A stretch of 49,597 nucleotides of DNA, taken from the NCBI RefSeq assembly GCF_004348985.1, contig NZ_SMKW01000071.1, forward strand, positions 1 through 49,597, written 5' to 3'. The translations under genes and the position numbers were made by a program. The stretch is from Saccharopolyspora elongata (GTDB lineage: Bacteria > Actinomycetota > Actinomycetes > Mycobacteriales > Pseudonocardiaceae). Shown piece by piece: positions 16,367 through 24,895 of this stretch (within the stretch, counting starts at the first letter, position 1; every line of letters begins with the position of its first letter). The notes beneath the pieces were generated by a model that was not told where the DNA came from, made no database searches, and saw nothing but the letters and a program-made list of their open reading frames with translations.

Positions 16367-16915
16367 GTGAGCAGTCGACTTGATGAGGCGGCTGCTCGGC
16401 TGCAGCGGCTTGCCGACCAGTTGCCCTACGCCGTGGTGCACGGTGTCGGCGACGAGTTGGAGACCGTCGCGGAGCTCGCGAACGAGCTCGTCGCCGATAC
16501 GGACCATGCCGACCTCCTCCCGGTGGTGCACAACGTGCGCGCCGAGATCGAATCCACAGGGACCAGCGGACTCGACAGCGTGCGAAAAGCGTTGCAGGAC
16601 ACCGCTCACGCGATCCGGAAGGCCAGCAACCACGCCGGCTCAACGTCCAGCCAACCGGCGCCTCCCACCAGCCCGACAAAAGCGCACAAGCTGGCGGGAG
16701 CGAAACGCCCCCGCCACAACCGCAAGGACCTTGAGCGGCAGTTCTGCGCGCTGGAAGCGAAGGGCTGGGCCATCCAGAAGACCACTAGTCACTGGACGGC
16801 CTGGTGTCCCTGCGGGAAGCATCGAACCGGCTTCAGCTCCACGCCTTCAGGCCAGAAAGACATGCACCGCGCGAACGCCGCGCTGCGACTTGACTGCACA
16901 GGAGAAAGCTCATGA
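16367..16915 (+). CDS. Two-domain protein: helical N-terminus + HicA-like C-terminus
   Basis: 182 residues. Residues 3-85 are helical and match the 17947 product and the N-terminus of the deaminase toxin (shared pattern LADxLPYA...V...ADTDHAD). A Pro/Ser/Lys linker follows. Residues about 118-178 resemble the actinobacterial HicA-like dsRBD fold (RKDLERQFCALEAKGW, SHWTAWCPCGKHRTG, STPS). HicA proteins are mRNA-interferase toxins. This arrangement looks like a polymorphic toxin with a trafficking domain and a HicA-type payload. The GTG at 16367 overlaps nothing upstream; the stop overlaps the next gene by ATGA, which may encode its immunity partner. Confidence 0.6.
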   Translation: MSSRLDEAAARLQRLADQLPYAVVHGVGDELETVAELANELVADTDHADLLPVVHNVRAEIESTGTSGLDSVRKALQDTAHAIRKASNHAGSTSSQPAPPTSPTKAHKLAGAKRPRHNRKDLERQFCALEAKGWAIQKTTSHWTAWCPCGKHRTGFSSTPSGQKDMHRANAALRLDCTGESS

Positions 16916-17337
16916 CCTCGCCCCCAACGCCATCGACCTTTATCGCGTTGGTACTCCACTACACCACCGACACGGTCACCGGCGACGACCTGCATACCTT
17001 CGTCGAGCGTGTCACCGAGAACTGGATTGGCCTTGTCGGCACCAACGACCACGGATCATGGGTCGATCTCGAAGAGCGGCTGATCAGACTCGAAATGGCG
17101 CACCCCGACGAGGAGATCGGTGTCACTATCGCAACAGGTGCAGCGCTGCGCCTCCGAGCTTCGTCGTTCGGTGTTGAAGGCGTCCGCTTCGACGGCAGGT
17201 GGACGATGGACGTCGTCCTCGACGCGGGCCCCGACGATGAGCGCGTCACCGCGTACCTCCACACCACGAGGGAACGCAACACCGCCTACCGGGCTGAACG
17301 CGAGTACGAAACGCGTGACACGGCCACCGAGCCGTGA
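16912..17337 (+). CDS. Hypothetical protein, possible immunity partner
   Basis: 141 residues, acidic, no recognised family. It overlaps the stop of the HicA-like two-domain gene by ATGA and the start of the next by GTGA. Position directly after a candidate toxin, small size and acidity fit an antitoxin or immunity role, but the sequence itself gives no proof. Confidence 0.55.
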   Translation: MTSPPTPSTFIALVLHYTTDTVTGDDLHTFVERVTENWIGLVGTNDHGSWVDLEERLIRLEMAHPDEEIGVTIATGAALRLRASSFGVEGVRFDGRWTMDVVLDAGPDDERVTAYLHTTRERNTAYRAEREYETRDTATEP

Positions 17338-17672
17338 TCAGTGACCGCGACGGACAACACCGGATGGCCCAGCGAGCACAGGCATACCGCAGCAAGCTAG
17401 CTGACGGTTTTCCATGCAGTACAAAGGAAAATCTCCAGCACTACAACAGAGGCTTCACTCAGACGTGGCTAGCTGACGGACTGTCCAGTGTTGTCCAAAC
17501 ATCGGGCGCGCAGAACATGGTCACGTTCATCCATGTGAGTAGCGCCAGCAGCCCGCGTGAAGCCGTGAACCGGATGTGGACCTATGTCGACGGCGTTGTG
17601 CGCACCGGTCCCCGTGTCGGCGTTGTGATCAGCTCGATCGACGCGCGCACCGGGGAAGGCGATGAAAGGTGA
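17334..17672 (+). CDS. Hypothetical protein
   Basis: 112 residues from a GTG overlapping the previous stop; no family recognised (middle part VVQTSGAQNMVTFIHVSSASS). It may be cotranscribed with the candidate toxin/immunity pair. The 3' end overlaps the start of the broken Myb-like gene. Confidence 0.45.
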   Translation: MISDRDGQHRMAQRAQAYRSKLADGFPCSTKENLQHYNRGFTQTWLADGLSSVVQTSGAQNMVTFIHVSSASSPREAVNRMWTYVDGVVRTGPRVGVVISSIDARTGEGDER

Positions 17673-17903
17673 GCCCTACACCTGGAACAGCGGCAACTGC
17701 TCTTCCGCCTCCGTGCTACAGAAGGCAGGCGATGGGATGAGATCGCAGTCTTATTTCCCGACCGGAGCTTGCAGTCACTCCGAAATCGCTACTTCGCCGA
17801 CCGTGAAGCCCGCACAATTCGGCGCAGCGCCGAAGAAGCCGACGTCACCGAAGTTACGAGCAGCCCGGTTCGATCCACTCATCGTCGCCGAGCGCCTCCA
17901 TGA
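17662..17903 (+). pseudogene. SANT/Myb-like HTH protein, single frameshift
   Basis: The ATG at 17662 starts MKGEPYT, then the frame loses sense. Dropping into the frame that ends at 17901-17903 gives LEQRQLLFRLRATEGRRW, DEIAVLFPDRSLQSLRNRYF, a good SANT/Myb-like DNA-binding helix set. Loss of one C at about 17681 (a CCC run shortened in the T-L codons) explains the break. A fresh-looking pseudogene of a small regulator. Confidence 0.55.
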
Positions 17904-17946
17904 ACGCCACCAACTGATCTGCTACGAGGACAGGAAGAAAGCCGAA

Positions 17947-18201
17947 ATGTCAGACGTGAGCCAAGCAGCCGCCCAACTGGAGGCGCTGGCGGACTCGCTT
18001 CCTTACGGTGCGGCGCAAGTTGTGGCCAACGCCTTGGATGAGATCGCGACCCAAGCCAGCAGCCTGGTCGCCGAGACCGGTCACGCCGACGTCGTCGGCG
18101 TAATCAACAACACCGGAAACCAGATCGCCGAGCACATCACCACCCAACTCGGCGCGCTGGCCGCGCAGCTGCGAGACAAAGCCACCGCAATCCGGACGTA
18201 G
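17947..18201 (+). CDS. Stand-alone helical domain shared with toxin N-termini
   Basis: 84 residues, all helical: QLEALADSLPYGAAQVVANA, LVAETGHADVVGVINN. It corresponds to the N-terminal region of the HicA-like protein (16367) and of the deaminase toxin (29517, minus), without a payload. It may be a chaperone or secretion partner, or a toxin that lost its payload. The ATG at 17947 is chosen because the domain starts there; the longer frame from 17662 passes through the broken Myb-like gene. Confidence 0.6.
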   Translation: MSDVSQAAAQLEALADSLPYGAAQVVANALDEIATQASSLVAETGHADVVGVINNTGNQIAEHITTQLGALAAQLRDKATAIRT

Positions 18202-18265
18202 ACGGCGCTTCAAGACCAATCCGCCACCCACAGCCGACAAGTTCTGTTGCAGCAGAAGGAGAAAC

Positions 18266-18526
18266 GTGCCCGGTATTGAAGAAGTTCGTGCGGCAATCGC
18301 TCTGGTGAACCAGAAGATGCAGGAAGGCATCGCCGCCCTGCAGCAAGGCAACCTCGCGCTCGACGAGGCGCGGGCGGCCTTGGTGCCGGCCACCCAGGGC
18401 AGCACTCAGGAGGAGATGCAGCACGCGCACGGCTCGCTCGCCGAGGTGATGCAAGTGATCAGCAGCGTGCAGGCGCAGATCAGCGCCACGATCAACGCCA
18501 CCGAGGGCTACGCGGGCAGGCTGTGA
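18266..18526 (+). CDS. ESX/WXG-size helical protein
   Basis: 86 residues forming two long helices (EVRAAIALVNQKMQEGIAAL; EEMQHAHGSLAEVMQVISSV), the size and fold of WXG100/ESX-type or toxin-partner proteins but without a clear WXG. The GTG at 18266 follows AGAAGGAG. The stop overlaps the lipoprotein start. With the neighbouring helical proteins it suggests a type VII secretion-linked toxin locus. Confidence 0.6.
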   Translation: MPGIEEVRAAIALVNQKMQEGIAALQQGNLALDEARAALVPATQGSTQEEMQHAHGSLAEVMQVISSVQAQISATINATEGYAGRL

Positions 18527-19131
18527 CGATGGCACCCCGCGATGCCCGGCGCGGATGGCTTTCGAGCGCTGCGCTACTTGCCGCCACGGTCATGGGGTGC
18601 AGTAGCCCGGCCGCCGATCCGACAGGAGACCGGTTCACCGCGCTACCGGACATCTGCGGCCTGGTCTCGCCGGCGACGATTCACGCATTCGTCGGCGAAC
18701 GAGCCCGGACCGACCCCTTCGACATCGAGGACACCGGCTCCTGCACTTGGATCCACCGGAACCGGGACGTCGATACCGAAAACACCAAGCCGTTCGAGCG
18801 GGTCCTGTCGTTGAACGTCGTCGTGCACCGCACCGTCGGCACGGCATCCGGCTCCGATACCGCGAAACTCCACCAGCGGATGCAGTCCGACGACATGCCA
18901 GGCGCGCTCACCGATGAGCCCGGCATCGGTGACGGCGCCATGCTCTACGCCCTGGACGGGCAGAGCGACGCCATCATCACCGCAGACAACCTCTATCTCT
19001 GGATCACATACTCCGGGCGCGACTTCAACCCCGTGGGCGAACCCGTCTCGATTTCGCGGCAGCAGGCGACCGAGGTCGCGATCTTGACGGCCCGCGAGAT
19101 CACGCAGCGCCTAGAACGGCTTCCAAGATGA
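18523..19131 (+). CDS. DUF3558-type lipoprotein
   Basis: 202 residues. N-terminal signal with lipobox (LLAATVMGCSS; lipidated Cys about 26), then the DUF3558 domain: DICGLVSPATI, two conserved cysteines with SCTW, DEPGIGDGAML, LYLWITYSGR and a C-terminal QQATEVAILTAREIT. Surface lipoprotein of unknown function, frequent in Pseudonocardiales. GTG at 18523 overlaps the previous stop; ATG at 18529 is an alternative. Fragments of the 3' end of this gene family occur at 28161-28237 and 42015-42158. Confidence 0.85.
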   Translation: MTMAPRDARRGWLSSAALLAATVMGCSSPAADPTGDRFTALPDICGLVSPATIHAFVGERARTDPFDIEDTGSCTWIHRNRDVDTENTKPFERVLSLNVVVHRTVGTASGSDTAKLHQRMQSDDMPGALTDEPGIGDGAMLYALDGQSDAIITADNLYLWITYSGRDFNPVGEPVSISRQQATEVAILTAREITQRLERLPR

Positions 19132-19535
19132 CTACTCGCCAGAAGCAATGCTCCAGCGAATCTCTAATTGCCCTTTCGTACCAAGGCACGCACCCCACTG
19201 GCCGGTCCAACACTGGAAGAGGGTATTGTCGACGATGCGATGGCGGCAGGCCAGGCGTACGCAGATGCACTGACGTTGTTGACCGAGGCGCAAGACCGCC
19301 TTACTCAGGGGCATACGGCCGCCGCTCGTTACCGCGACGAGAGACCCTAGTAGTCGTTTGCCACGGAGAACTACGCGTCGTGCGGCATCCAATGGTGACC
19401 CTGCACCTGGTTTCCGCGGTTAAGGCCCTGAAAGCCTTGGGCAGGCCCTAAAACCGGACCAGCGCGTCCGCCATTCCTTCCGTGCTGGCCCTGGTTATTG
19501 AACCCGATCCGAACCAGACGACATCGAGGTATCCC
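19132..19535 (+). other. Gap between lipoprotein and cluster A
   Basis: About 400 bp. A short helical reading frame (GIVDDAMAAGQAYADALTLL, ends 19350) may be a remnant of an ESX-like protein but has no good start. An imperfect inverted repeat lies near 19420-19455 and could end upstream transcription. The cluster A promoter must lie in this region; I see no clear consensus. Confidence 0.4.
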
Positions 19536-20573
19536 ATGTCGACAGTGCTCATGACCGGCTCAACCGCCTCGGGTAGCGCCGTCCACGATGCGTGTGGCGG
19601 TACGAATCCGATGCGGCGGGTGGTCGTTACCGGTGCTGCTGGGTTTATCGGTGGGCATCTCGTGGAACGGTTGGTCAGGGCCGGGGTGCTGGTGATCGGC
19701 GTTGACCGGCGAGATCCGGACCGCGATGTCGCCGCCGCGGCGAATGTGGAGGCTGTCCGGGCGGCGCCGAACTTTGTGTTCGTCCCGGCTGATCTGGCCC
19801 ACTGCGCGGTGGAATCGCTGGTGTTGGGCGCCGACGTGGTGTTTCACCTGGCCGGTGTGCCGGGGGTTCGGCCCTCGTGGGGGCTGGGGTTCGCGGAGTA
19901 CGCCGAAAGCAACATCGTGGCGACCCAGCGCTTGATGGAAGCGGCCGTGCGGTTGAAGGTCCCGCGAGTGGTGCTGGCGTCCTCATCGAGCGTGTACGGC
20001 CGGACCGGTGGTGCCGCGTCACCGGAGACCTCTGCGACGGCGCCGTTGTCGCCGTACGGGGTGAGCAAGCTGGCCGCCGAAACGCTGTGCCTGGCGTACG
20101 CGCGGCGAAGCGACTCGGCGACAAGAGTGTCGGCGTTGCGCTACTTCACCGTGTTCGGGCCGCGCCAGCGTCCGGACATGCTGATCGGCCGGGTGCTCTC
20201 GGCTGCACTGGGTGGCCCGCCCGTGCGGTTGTTCGGTGCGGGCGACCAGCGACGCGACTTCACCTTCGTCGACGATGCGGTGGCGGCCACGCTCACGGCC
20301 GCCACCGCCCCAGTAGCGGGTGTGTTCAACATCGGCGGCGGCCGGGCGGCCAGCGTCGCCGATGTTGTGCGTATCGCCGAAGACATCACAGGTACCCGCA
20401 TCCCAACCCGCCCCGTCGCCGCCCGGGACGGTGATGTGCCCGCCACCTTGGCCGACCCGACCCGCGCTCGTGAGGAGCTGGGGTGGCAACCGCGGGTGAA
20501 TCTGGTCGAGGGCATGACCCGGCACTGGCAGTGGCTCAACGCCCAAGCCGGCCACGCCGAAGCCGCTTCCTGA
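19536..20573 (+). CDS. NAD-dependent epimerase/dehydratase (extended SDR)
   Basis: 345 residues. Rossmann motif GAAGFIGGHL, SSSSVYG with the active-site Ser, YGVSK with the catalytic Tyr and Lys, and the extended-SDR C-terminal substrate region (RRDFTFVDDAV, FNIGGG). The family includes UDP-glucose 4-epimerase and NDP-sugar dehydratases, so it probably supplies or alters the sugar used by the glycosyltransferase three genes on. Start ATG 19536 has a GAGG site; ATG 19611 right before the Rossmann strand is an alternative, since residues 2-24 are not part of the fold. First gene of cluster A. Confidence 0.88.
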   Translation: MSTVLMTGSTASGSAVHDACGGTNPMRRVVVTGAAGFIGGHLVERLVRAGVLVIGVDRRDPDRDVAAAANVEAVRAAPNFVFVPADLAHCAVESLVLGADVVFHLAGVPGVRPSWGLGFAEYAESNIVATQRLMEAAVRLKVPRVVLASSSSVYGRTGGAASPETSATAPLSPYGVSKLAAETLCLAYARRSDSATRVSALRYFTVFGPRQRPDMLIGRVLSAALGGPPVRLFGAGDQRRDFTFVDDAVAATLTAATAPVAGVFNIGGGRAASVADVVRIAEDITGTRIPTRPVAARDGDVPATLADPTRAREELGWQPRVNLVEGMTRHWQWLNAQAGHAEAAS

Positions 20574-20589
20574 CGAAAGGACCTGATCA

Positions 20590-21576
20590 GTGCACACATT
20601 GTCAGCAGGATCGGCCACCGAACTGTTCACCGCGGCCTGCCGTTGCCTTCGTACGCACGGTTCAGCGGTGGCGCCCCGTGGATTGGCCACCACTGAACTC
20701 CTCGGCACGCACCTGCACTTGACGCGGCCGCGGTACCGGTTCGTTGATGAGGCCCCGGCAAGGGTGATCAACGCCGCGTTCGCGGCCGCCGAGGCGGTCT
20801 GGATCCTGTCCGGATCCGACGAGCCGTGGATCTTCGACTTCAACAAGCGGCTGCGCCGTTTCACCGACCACGGCCGCCTGCAGGGAGCCTACGGGCCACG
20901 GCTTCGGAACTGGCAGGGACGGGATCAGCTGGACACGGTGCGGCGGGTGCTGGAAGACGACGACCAGTCTCGGCAGGCGGTGATCCAGCTGTTCAACCCC
21001 GCTCGTGATTTCTCCGGCCACCGTGATGTGCCGTGCACCTTGGGCTATCGCTTCTACATCCGGTCCGGGCGGCTGGTCATGTTCACCACGATGCGCAGCC
21101 AGGACACGTGGCTGGGTTTTCCCTACGACATCTTCACCACGACCTTGCTGCAGGAGCTGCTGGCTGGATGGCTGGGCGTCGGCCTCGGCGAGTATCACCA
21201 CCTGGTCGACTCGCTGCACCTCTATGACGACCACCTGGCCTTGGCCGAAACACTCGACACACTGCCCGTGGGCCACCAGGCCGAGGCCGGGGCGCAGCTG
21301 GATCTGCGGGTGCCGTGGGAGGACTTCGACACGCTGCTGGCCCAGATCACCGCAGGGGAACTCGTGGGCCACGCTGGTTGGGATGACTTCGCGATCGTGC
21401 TGGCCAGCTACCGCCGCTGGAAGGCCGGTGATCGCGACAATGCCCGAGCGCTGCTGACCGGCTCGGATCAGCTGCTGTCGGCCGCGCTGCGCCGGTGGTA
21501 CGAGCTGCTGGAATCCGAGCCGCACCGGATCGCGTCCGCACCGGCCACGCCCAACGCGCGCGGGAGGCTGGCATGA
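20590..21576 (+). CDS. Thymidylate-synthase-family (d)CMP hydroxymethylase-like enzyme
   Basis: 328 residues of the ThyA fold: YGPRLRNW near 101, SRQAVIQLFNP near 128, the nucleophile Cys149 in DVPC, RSQD at 169-172, the LGFPYDIF segment and HLYDDH near 210. Thymidylate synthase has PFNI where this protein has PYDI: the Asn that binds uracil is Asp180. An Asp there is the hallmark of T4 dCMP hydroxymethylase and the CMP hydroxymethylase MilA, which act on cytosine. The likely product is 5-hydroxymethyl-(d)CMP made with methylene-tetrahydrofolate. GTG 20590 follows GAAAGGA; the stop overlaps the carbamoyltransferase start. Confidence 0.82.
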   Translation: MHTLSAGSATELFTAACRCLRTHGSAVAPRGLATTELLGTHLHLTRPRYRFVDEAPARVINAAFAAAEAVWILSGSDEPWIFDFNKRLRRFTDHGRLQGAYGPRLRNWQGRDQLDTVRRVLEDDDQSRQAVIQLFNPARDFSGHRDVPCTLGYRFYIRSGRLVMFTTMRSQDTWLGFPYDIFTTTLLQELLAGWLGVGLGEYHHLVDSLHLYDDHLALAETLDTLPVGHQAEAGAQLDLRVPWEDFDTLLAQITAGELVGHAGWDDFAIVLASYRRWKAGDRDNARALLTGSDQLLSAALRRWYELLESEPHRIASAPATPNARGRLA

Positions 21577-23288
21577 GCCGATCGGTTCCGAGCGTGGTGC
21601 TGGGGCTGTGCGCGTTCACGCACGACTCGGCCGCCGCGCTGCTGATCGACGGGCGCCTGGTGGGCTTTGTCGAGGAAGAACGGCTTTCCGGCGTCAAACA
21701 CGACCGTTCGTTTCCCCAGCACGCGGTGCAGTGGCTGCTGAGAGAGCAGGGCTTGAGCGCCGCCGATGTCGATGAGGTCGCCTACAACTTCGTGCCGGCC
21801 CGCTACCTGCCCGCCGCGCTCCCGGCCCCGGCGCGACTGGTCCGCGACCCGCGTCGGGCGATGGCGCGGTCGCGGTCGTTCGTCAAGGTCGCCGCCCGCA
21901 CCCACGCCCGGCTGGCCGAGTTGCGTGCACGGTTCCCCTGCGCCGGGTTGCGGGCGATTCCGCATCACCGTGCCCACGGGCTGTACGCCTTCGCCGCATC
22001 CGGTGCCGACGACGCGGCCGTGCTCATTGTCGACAGCCTCGGCGAGACCGAGACCACCACGATCGCCTCCGCACACTACTCCGACGGTCGGCTGGTCTTC
22101 CGGCAGCGTGAGGCGCTCACCGACCCTGCCTCGCTGGGATACGTCTACGGCGCGGTGACCGAGCACCTGGGATGGCGCCGTGGTGATGAGGAAGGCACTG
22201 TCATGGCCCTGGCCGCGCTGGGCGACCCGACCCGGTTCCGGCAGCTGCTCGCCGACGCGGTGCGCATGACCAGCCGCGGGTTCACTGTCGACCCGCGGCT
22301 GATCGCGCTGCGAGTGCTCTCGGGGCGCACGCAGCGGCTGACTCCGGAATTCATCGCCCGCACCTGTCCACCTCGGCACAGTGACGAGCCGGTGACCGAT
22401 GTGCACCAGGATCTGGCCGCGGCTCTGCAGGAGCGCACGGAGCAGATCATGCTGCATCTGGCCCGGCGGGCACGGCAGGCCACCGGAGCCTCCACGCTGT
22501 GCGTCGGCGGAGGTGTGGCGATGAACTGCGTGAGCATCGGCCGAATCGCCGACGCCGGAATCTTCGAGGCCGTGACCGTCCCGCCCGCACCCGGTGATTC
22601 CGGCACCGCCATCGGGGCTGCGCTGGCTTCCTGGCACCACCACAGCGGGCACATGGCCACCGGAGCCGGAAACGCCTGCTACCTCGGCCCAGCCTTCGGC
22701 GGCCTCACCCTGCCCACCACGCCACGGCCCGGCGCCCGCGCCCGACGGCTGCACCACCGAGCCCGCTACCTCGCCGAACAACTCGCCGCCGGCCGCATCA
22801 TCGGTGTATTCACCGGAGCACTGGAAGCCGGTCCCAGGGCACTGGGCCACCGGTCCATCCTGGCCTCACCGCTGGATTCGTCGGTCGTCGACCGGCTCAA
22901 CAGCACCGTGAAATACCGCGAGCCGTTCCGGCCGTTCGCGCCGGTCATCCTCGCCGACAAGGCATCCGACTACGTCCGCCTCGGCGCACCCTCGCCGTTC
23001 ATGTCACGAGCGCACCCCGTCACCGACCTGGCGCGGGAGCGGATCCCCAGCATCGTGCATGCCAACGGCACCGCTCGCGCGCAAACCGTCGATGCGGCCC
23101 AGAACCAGTTCCTGACCGAGGTGCTCACTGAGTTCGCCGCACTCACCGGCACCCCGGTGCTGATCAACACCTCGCTGAACGTCAAAGGTAAACCCATCTG
23201 CGGCACCCCGGAGATGGCGCTGGACTGCTTGGCTGATTCCGGAATCGATGCGCTGCTCCTGGAGGACTGGTGGGTGGTGCGCCAGTGA
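21573..23288 (+). CDS. TobZ/NodU-family O-carbamoyltransferase
   Basis: 571 residues. The N-terminal Kae1/HypF-like domain has an opening FTHDSAAALL and EEERLSGVKHDR, a metal site HHRAHG with a later DSLGE, and CVGGGVAMNC. The C-terminal carbamoyltransferase domain has EAGPRALGHRSIL, REPFRPFAPV and INTSLNVKGKPI. The family transfers carbamoyl from carbamoyl phosphate through carbamoyl-AMP to a hydroxyl (nodulation factors, tobramycin, polyoxin). Coupled to the hydroxymethylase gene by ATGA, it may carbamoylate the new hydroxymethyl group. Full length, all key motifs present. Confidence 0.93.
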   Translation: MSRSVPSVVLGLCAFTHDSAAALLIDGRLVGFVEEERLSGVKHDRSFPQHAVQWLLREQGLSAADVDEVAYNFVPARYLPAALPAPARLVRDPRRAMARSRSFVKVAARTHARLAELRARFPCAGLRAIPHHRAHGLYAFAASGADDAAVLIVDSLGETETTTIASAHYSDGRLVFRQREALTDPASLGYVYGAVTEHLGWRRGDEEGTVMALAALGDPTRFRQLLADAVRMTSRGFTVDPRLIALRVLSGRTQRLTPEFIARTCPPRHSDEPVTDVHQDLAAALQERTEQIMLHLARRARQATGASTLCVGGGVAMNCVSIGRIADAGIFEAVTVPPAPGDSGTAIGAALASWHHHSGHMATGAGNACYLGPAFGGLTLPTTPRPGARARRLHHRARYLAEQLAAGRIIGVFTGALEAGPRALGHRSILASPLDSSVVDRLNSTVKYREPFRPFAPVILADKASDYVRLGAPSPFMSRAHPVTDLARERIPSIVHANGTARAQTVDAAQNQFLTEVLTEFAALTGTPVLINTSLNVKGKPICGTPEMALDCLADSGIDALLLEDWWVVRQ

Positions 23289-24325
23289 AGATCGGCTACA
23301 GCTTCTGGGGATTCCTCGGCGCCGGGGTCACCGACACCCCAGACGGCGGGCGCAGCCACCGCCGCACCCTCATCGACGGACTGCGCGAGGCCGGGCACGA
23401 CATCGTGTTCCTGCAAACCAACCGCGACCTCACCGAAGCCGGGACCGACCTGAGGCAGACCTACCGCTGGGACACCGGGTTCCCCGAGATCGACGCGCTG
23501 TTTCTGGAGTGGCGCTGGCCCATCGCGGGCCGCAACACCACCCCGTGCGGCGCACCCGGGCACACCTGTGACCTGCACCGGCAACAGCAGCTGGTCGAGC
23601 ATTACACGCAGCACGGTCTGCCGACCCTGCTCTGGGATAAAGACCAGCAACTCTCCGCCGACGACCCGTTACGCGGCCATTCCGCGGTACGGGTGTGCGA
23701 GCCAGCGCTGTACCCGAGTCAGGGGGCACACAGCCTGCTGTTCCCAGTCGCCGACGACACGCTGGACACGGTTGACCCCTCCGAACTCGCGCGAGGCCGG
23801 AGGTCATGGCCGCTGTTGTATATCGGTAACCAGTACGGCCGTGACGAGGCGTTCGGCACCTACTTCGCGCCAGCCGCCGCCGAGCACCATCACCAGGTCG
23901 CTGGGAAATGGACAGACACCGACCGGTGGCCGCACGTGCATTTCATCGGCCGGATCCCGTTCACCGCGGTGGACCCGATGTATCGCGATGCGTTGGCGAC
24001 AGTGCTGCTGTTGCCGCCGCGCTACGCCGCCAACGGCCAAATGACCCAGCGGCTGTTTGAAGCCGTCCTCGCCGGATGCCTGCCGCTAGCCCCGGCCACC
24101 ATCCGCGGGGTCGAGCGCTACGTGCCGGCCGACCTGCACATCACCAGCGGCCAGCACGCCACCGAGCTGATCAGCGAACTGCGCCTCACCGGGACAGCTC
24201 GGCACGCCGATCTCCTGGCCGAGTGCCTGCACCACCTGAAGGTCTTCCGGCTACATCACCAGCTGGACGTGATCGACACGCTGCTGAGCCAGTCCCGACG
24301 GATACCACCGAGACTGCCACGGTAA
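23285..24325 (+). CDS. CgeB-like glycosyltransferase
   Basis: 346 residues; looks like the CgeB / glycosyltransferase-1 group. The N-terminal strand KIGYSFWGFLGAG is followed by helical segments, and the C-terminal half carries HFIGRIPFTAVDPMYRDA and a donor-binding-like MTQRLFEAVLAGCLPL, typical of retaining GT-B enzymes. The GTG at 23285 overlaps the carbamoyltransferase stop. It probably adds a sugar to the cluster product, with the SDR supplying the donor. Acceptor unknown. Confidence 0.75.
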   Translation: MKIGYSFWGFLGAGVTDTPDGGRSHRRTLIDGLREAGHDIVFLQTNRDLTEAGTDLRQTYRWDTGFPEIDALFLEWRWPIAGRNTTPCGAPGHTCDLHRQQQLVEHYTQHGLPTLLWDKDQQLSADDPLRGHSAVRVCEPALYPSQGAHSLLFPVADDTLDTVDPSELARGRRSWPLLYIGNQYGRDEAFGTYFAPAAAEHHHQVAGKWTDTDRWPHVHFIGRIPFTAVDPMYRDALATVLLLPPRYAANGQMTQRLFEAVLAGCLPLAPATIRGVERYVPADLHITSGQHATELISELRLTGTARHADLLAECLHHLKVFRLHHQLDVIDTLLSQSRRIPPRLPR

Positions 24326-24364
24326 ACAACCGGGCAGAGAGCTGACCAACCGGAACGGAGGACC

Positions 24365-24895
24365 ATGCGCAAGATCATGATCTGCGGGTGCGGCGGCAGC
24401 GGCAAATCCGAACTGGCGCGCCAACTCAGCCAGCGACTCGGGTTGCCGGTGACGCACCTGGACACGGTGTTCTACGACGCCGACTGGAAACCCCTGGGCC
24501 AGGAGGCTTTCTCCGACAGGCAACGCACGTTGGTAGCCCGGCCAGGGTGGATTATTGATGGCAACTACGCCAGCACCATGCCGATCCGGCTTACCGCCGC
24601 TGACACCGTGATCTTCCTCGATCTACCCGCGCTGACATGTCTATGGGGCATCCTGCAGCGCCGCCTCCAGCACCGCGGCGACGACGAACTGTCGCGTCAC
24701 CTGCGTGGCCGGATCACCTGGGGATTCATCAAGTACATCCTCGGCTACCGGCGCACGATGCGTCCGAAGGTCGAAACCCTGATCGCCGAGCATGCCAGCG
24801 GCACGGCGATCACCCTGCGCTCCCGCCGCGAGATGCGCCGGTTCCTGCGCTCGGTGCCCAGCAACGGCGGCCACTCCGACTCGGCGCGCGCATGA
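24365..24895 (+). CDS. P-loop kinase (adenylate-kinase/FlaR-like)
   Basis: 176 residues. Walker A GCGGSGKSE at 8-16, then HLDTVFYDADW, an RPGWIIDGNYAST stretch and VIFLDLP, as in the FlaR/'topology modulation' branch of small nucleotide kinases. The Arg-rich C-terminal lid region is present. It has its own CGGAGGA site 40 bp after the glycosyltransferase gene. In this cluster it may phosphorylate the modified nucleoside or nucleotide; family members are poorly characterised. Confidence 0.8.
   Translation: MRKIMICGCGGSGKSELARQLSQRLGLPVTHLDTVFYDADWKPLGQEAFSDRQRTLVARPGWIIDGNYASTMPIRLTAADTVIFLDLPALTCLWGILQRRLQHRGDDELSRHLRGRITWGFIKYILGYRRTMRPKVETLIAEHASGTAITLRSRREMRRFLRSVPSNGGHSDSARA

Noticed and set aside
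20590..21576. Housekeeping thymidylate synthase
   Set aside because: The base-selecting Asn is Asp and the gene is embedded in a carbamoyl/glycosyl-transferase operon, so plain dTMP synthesis is unlikely.
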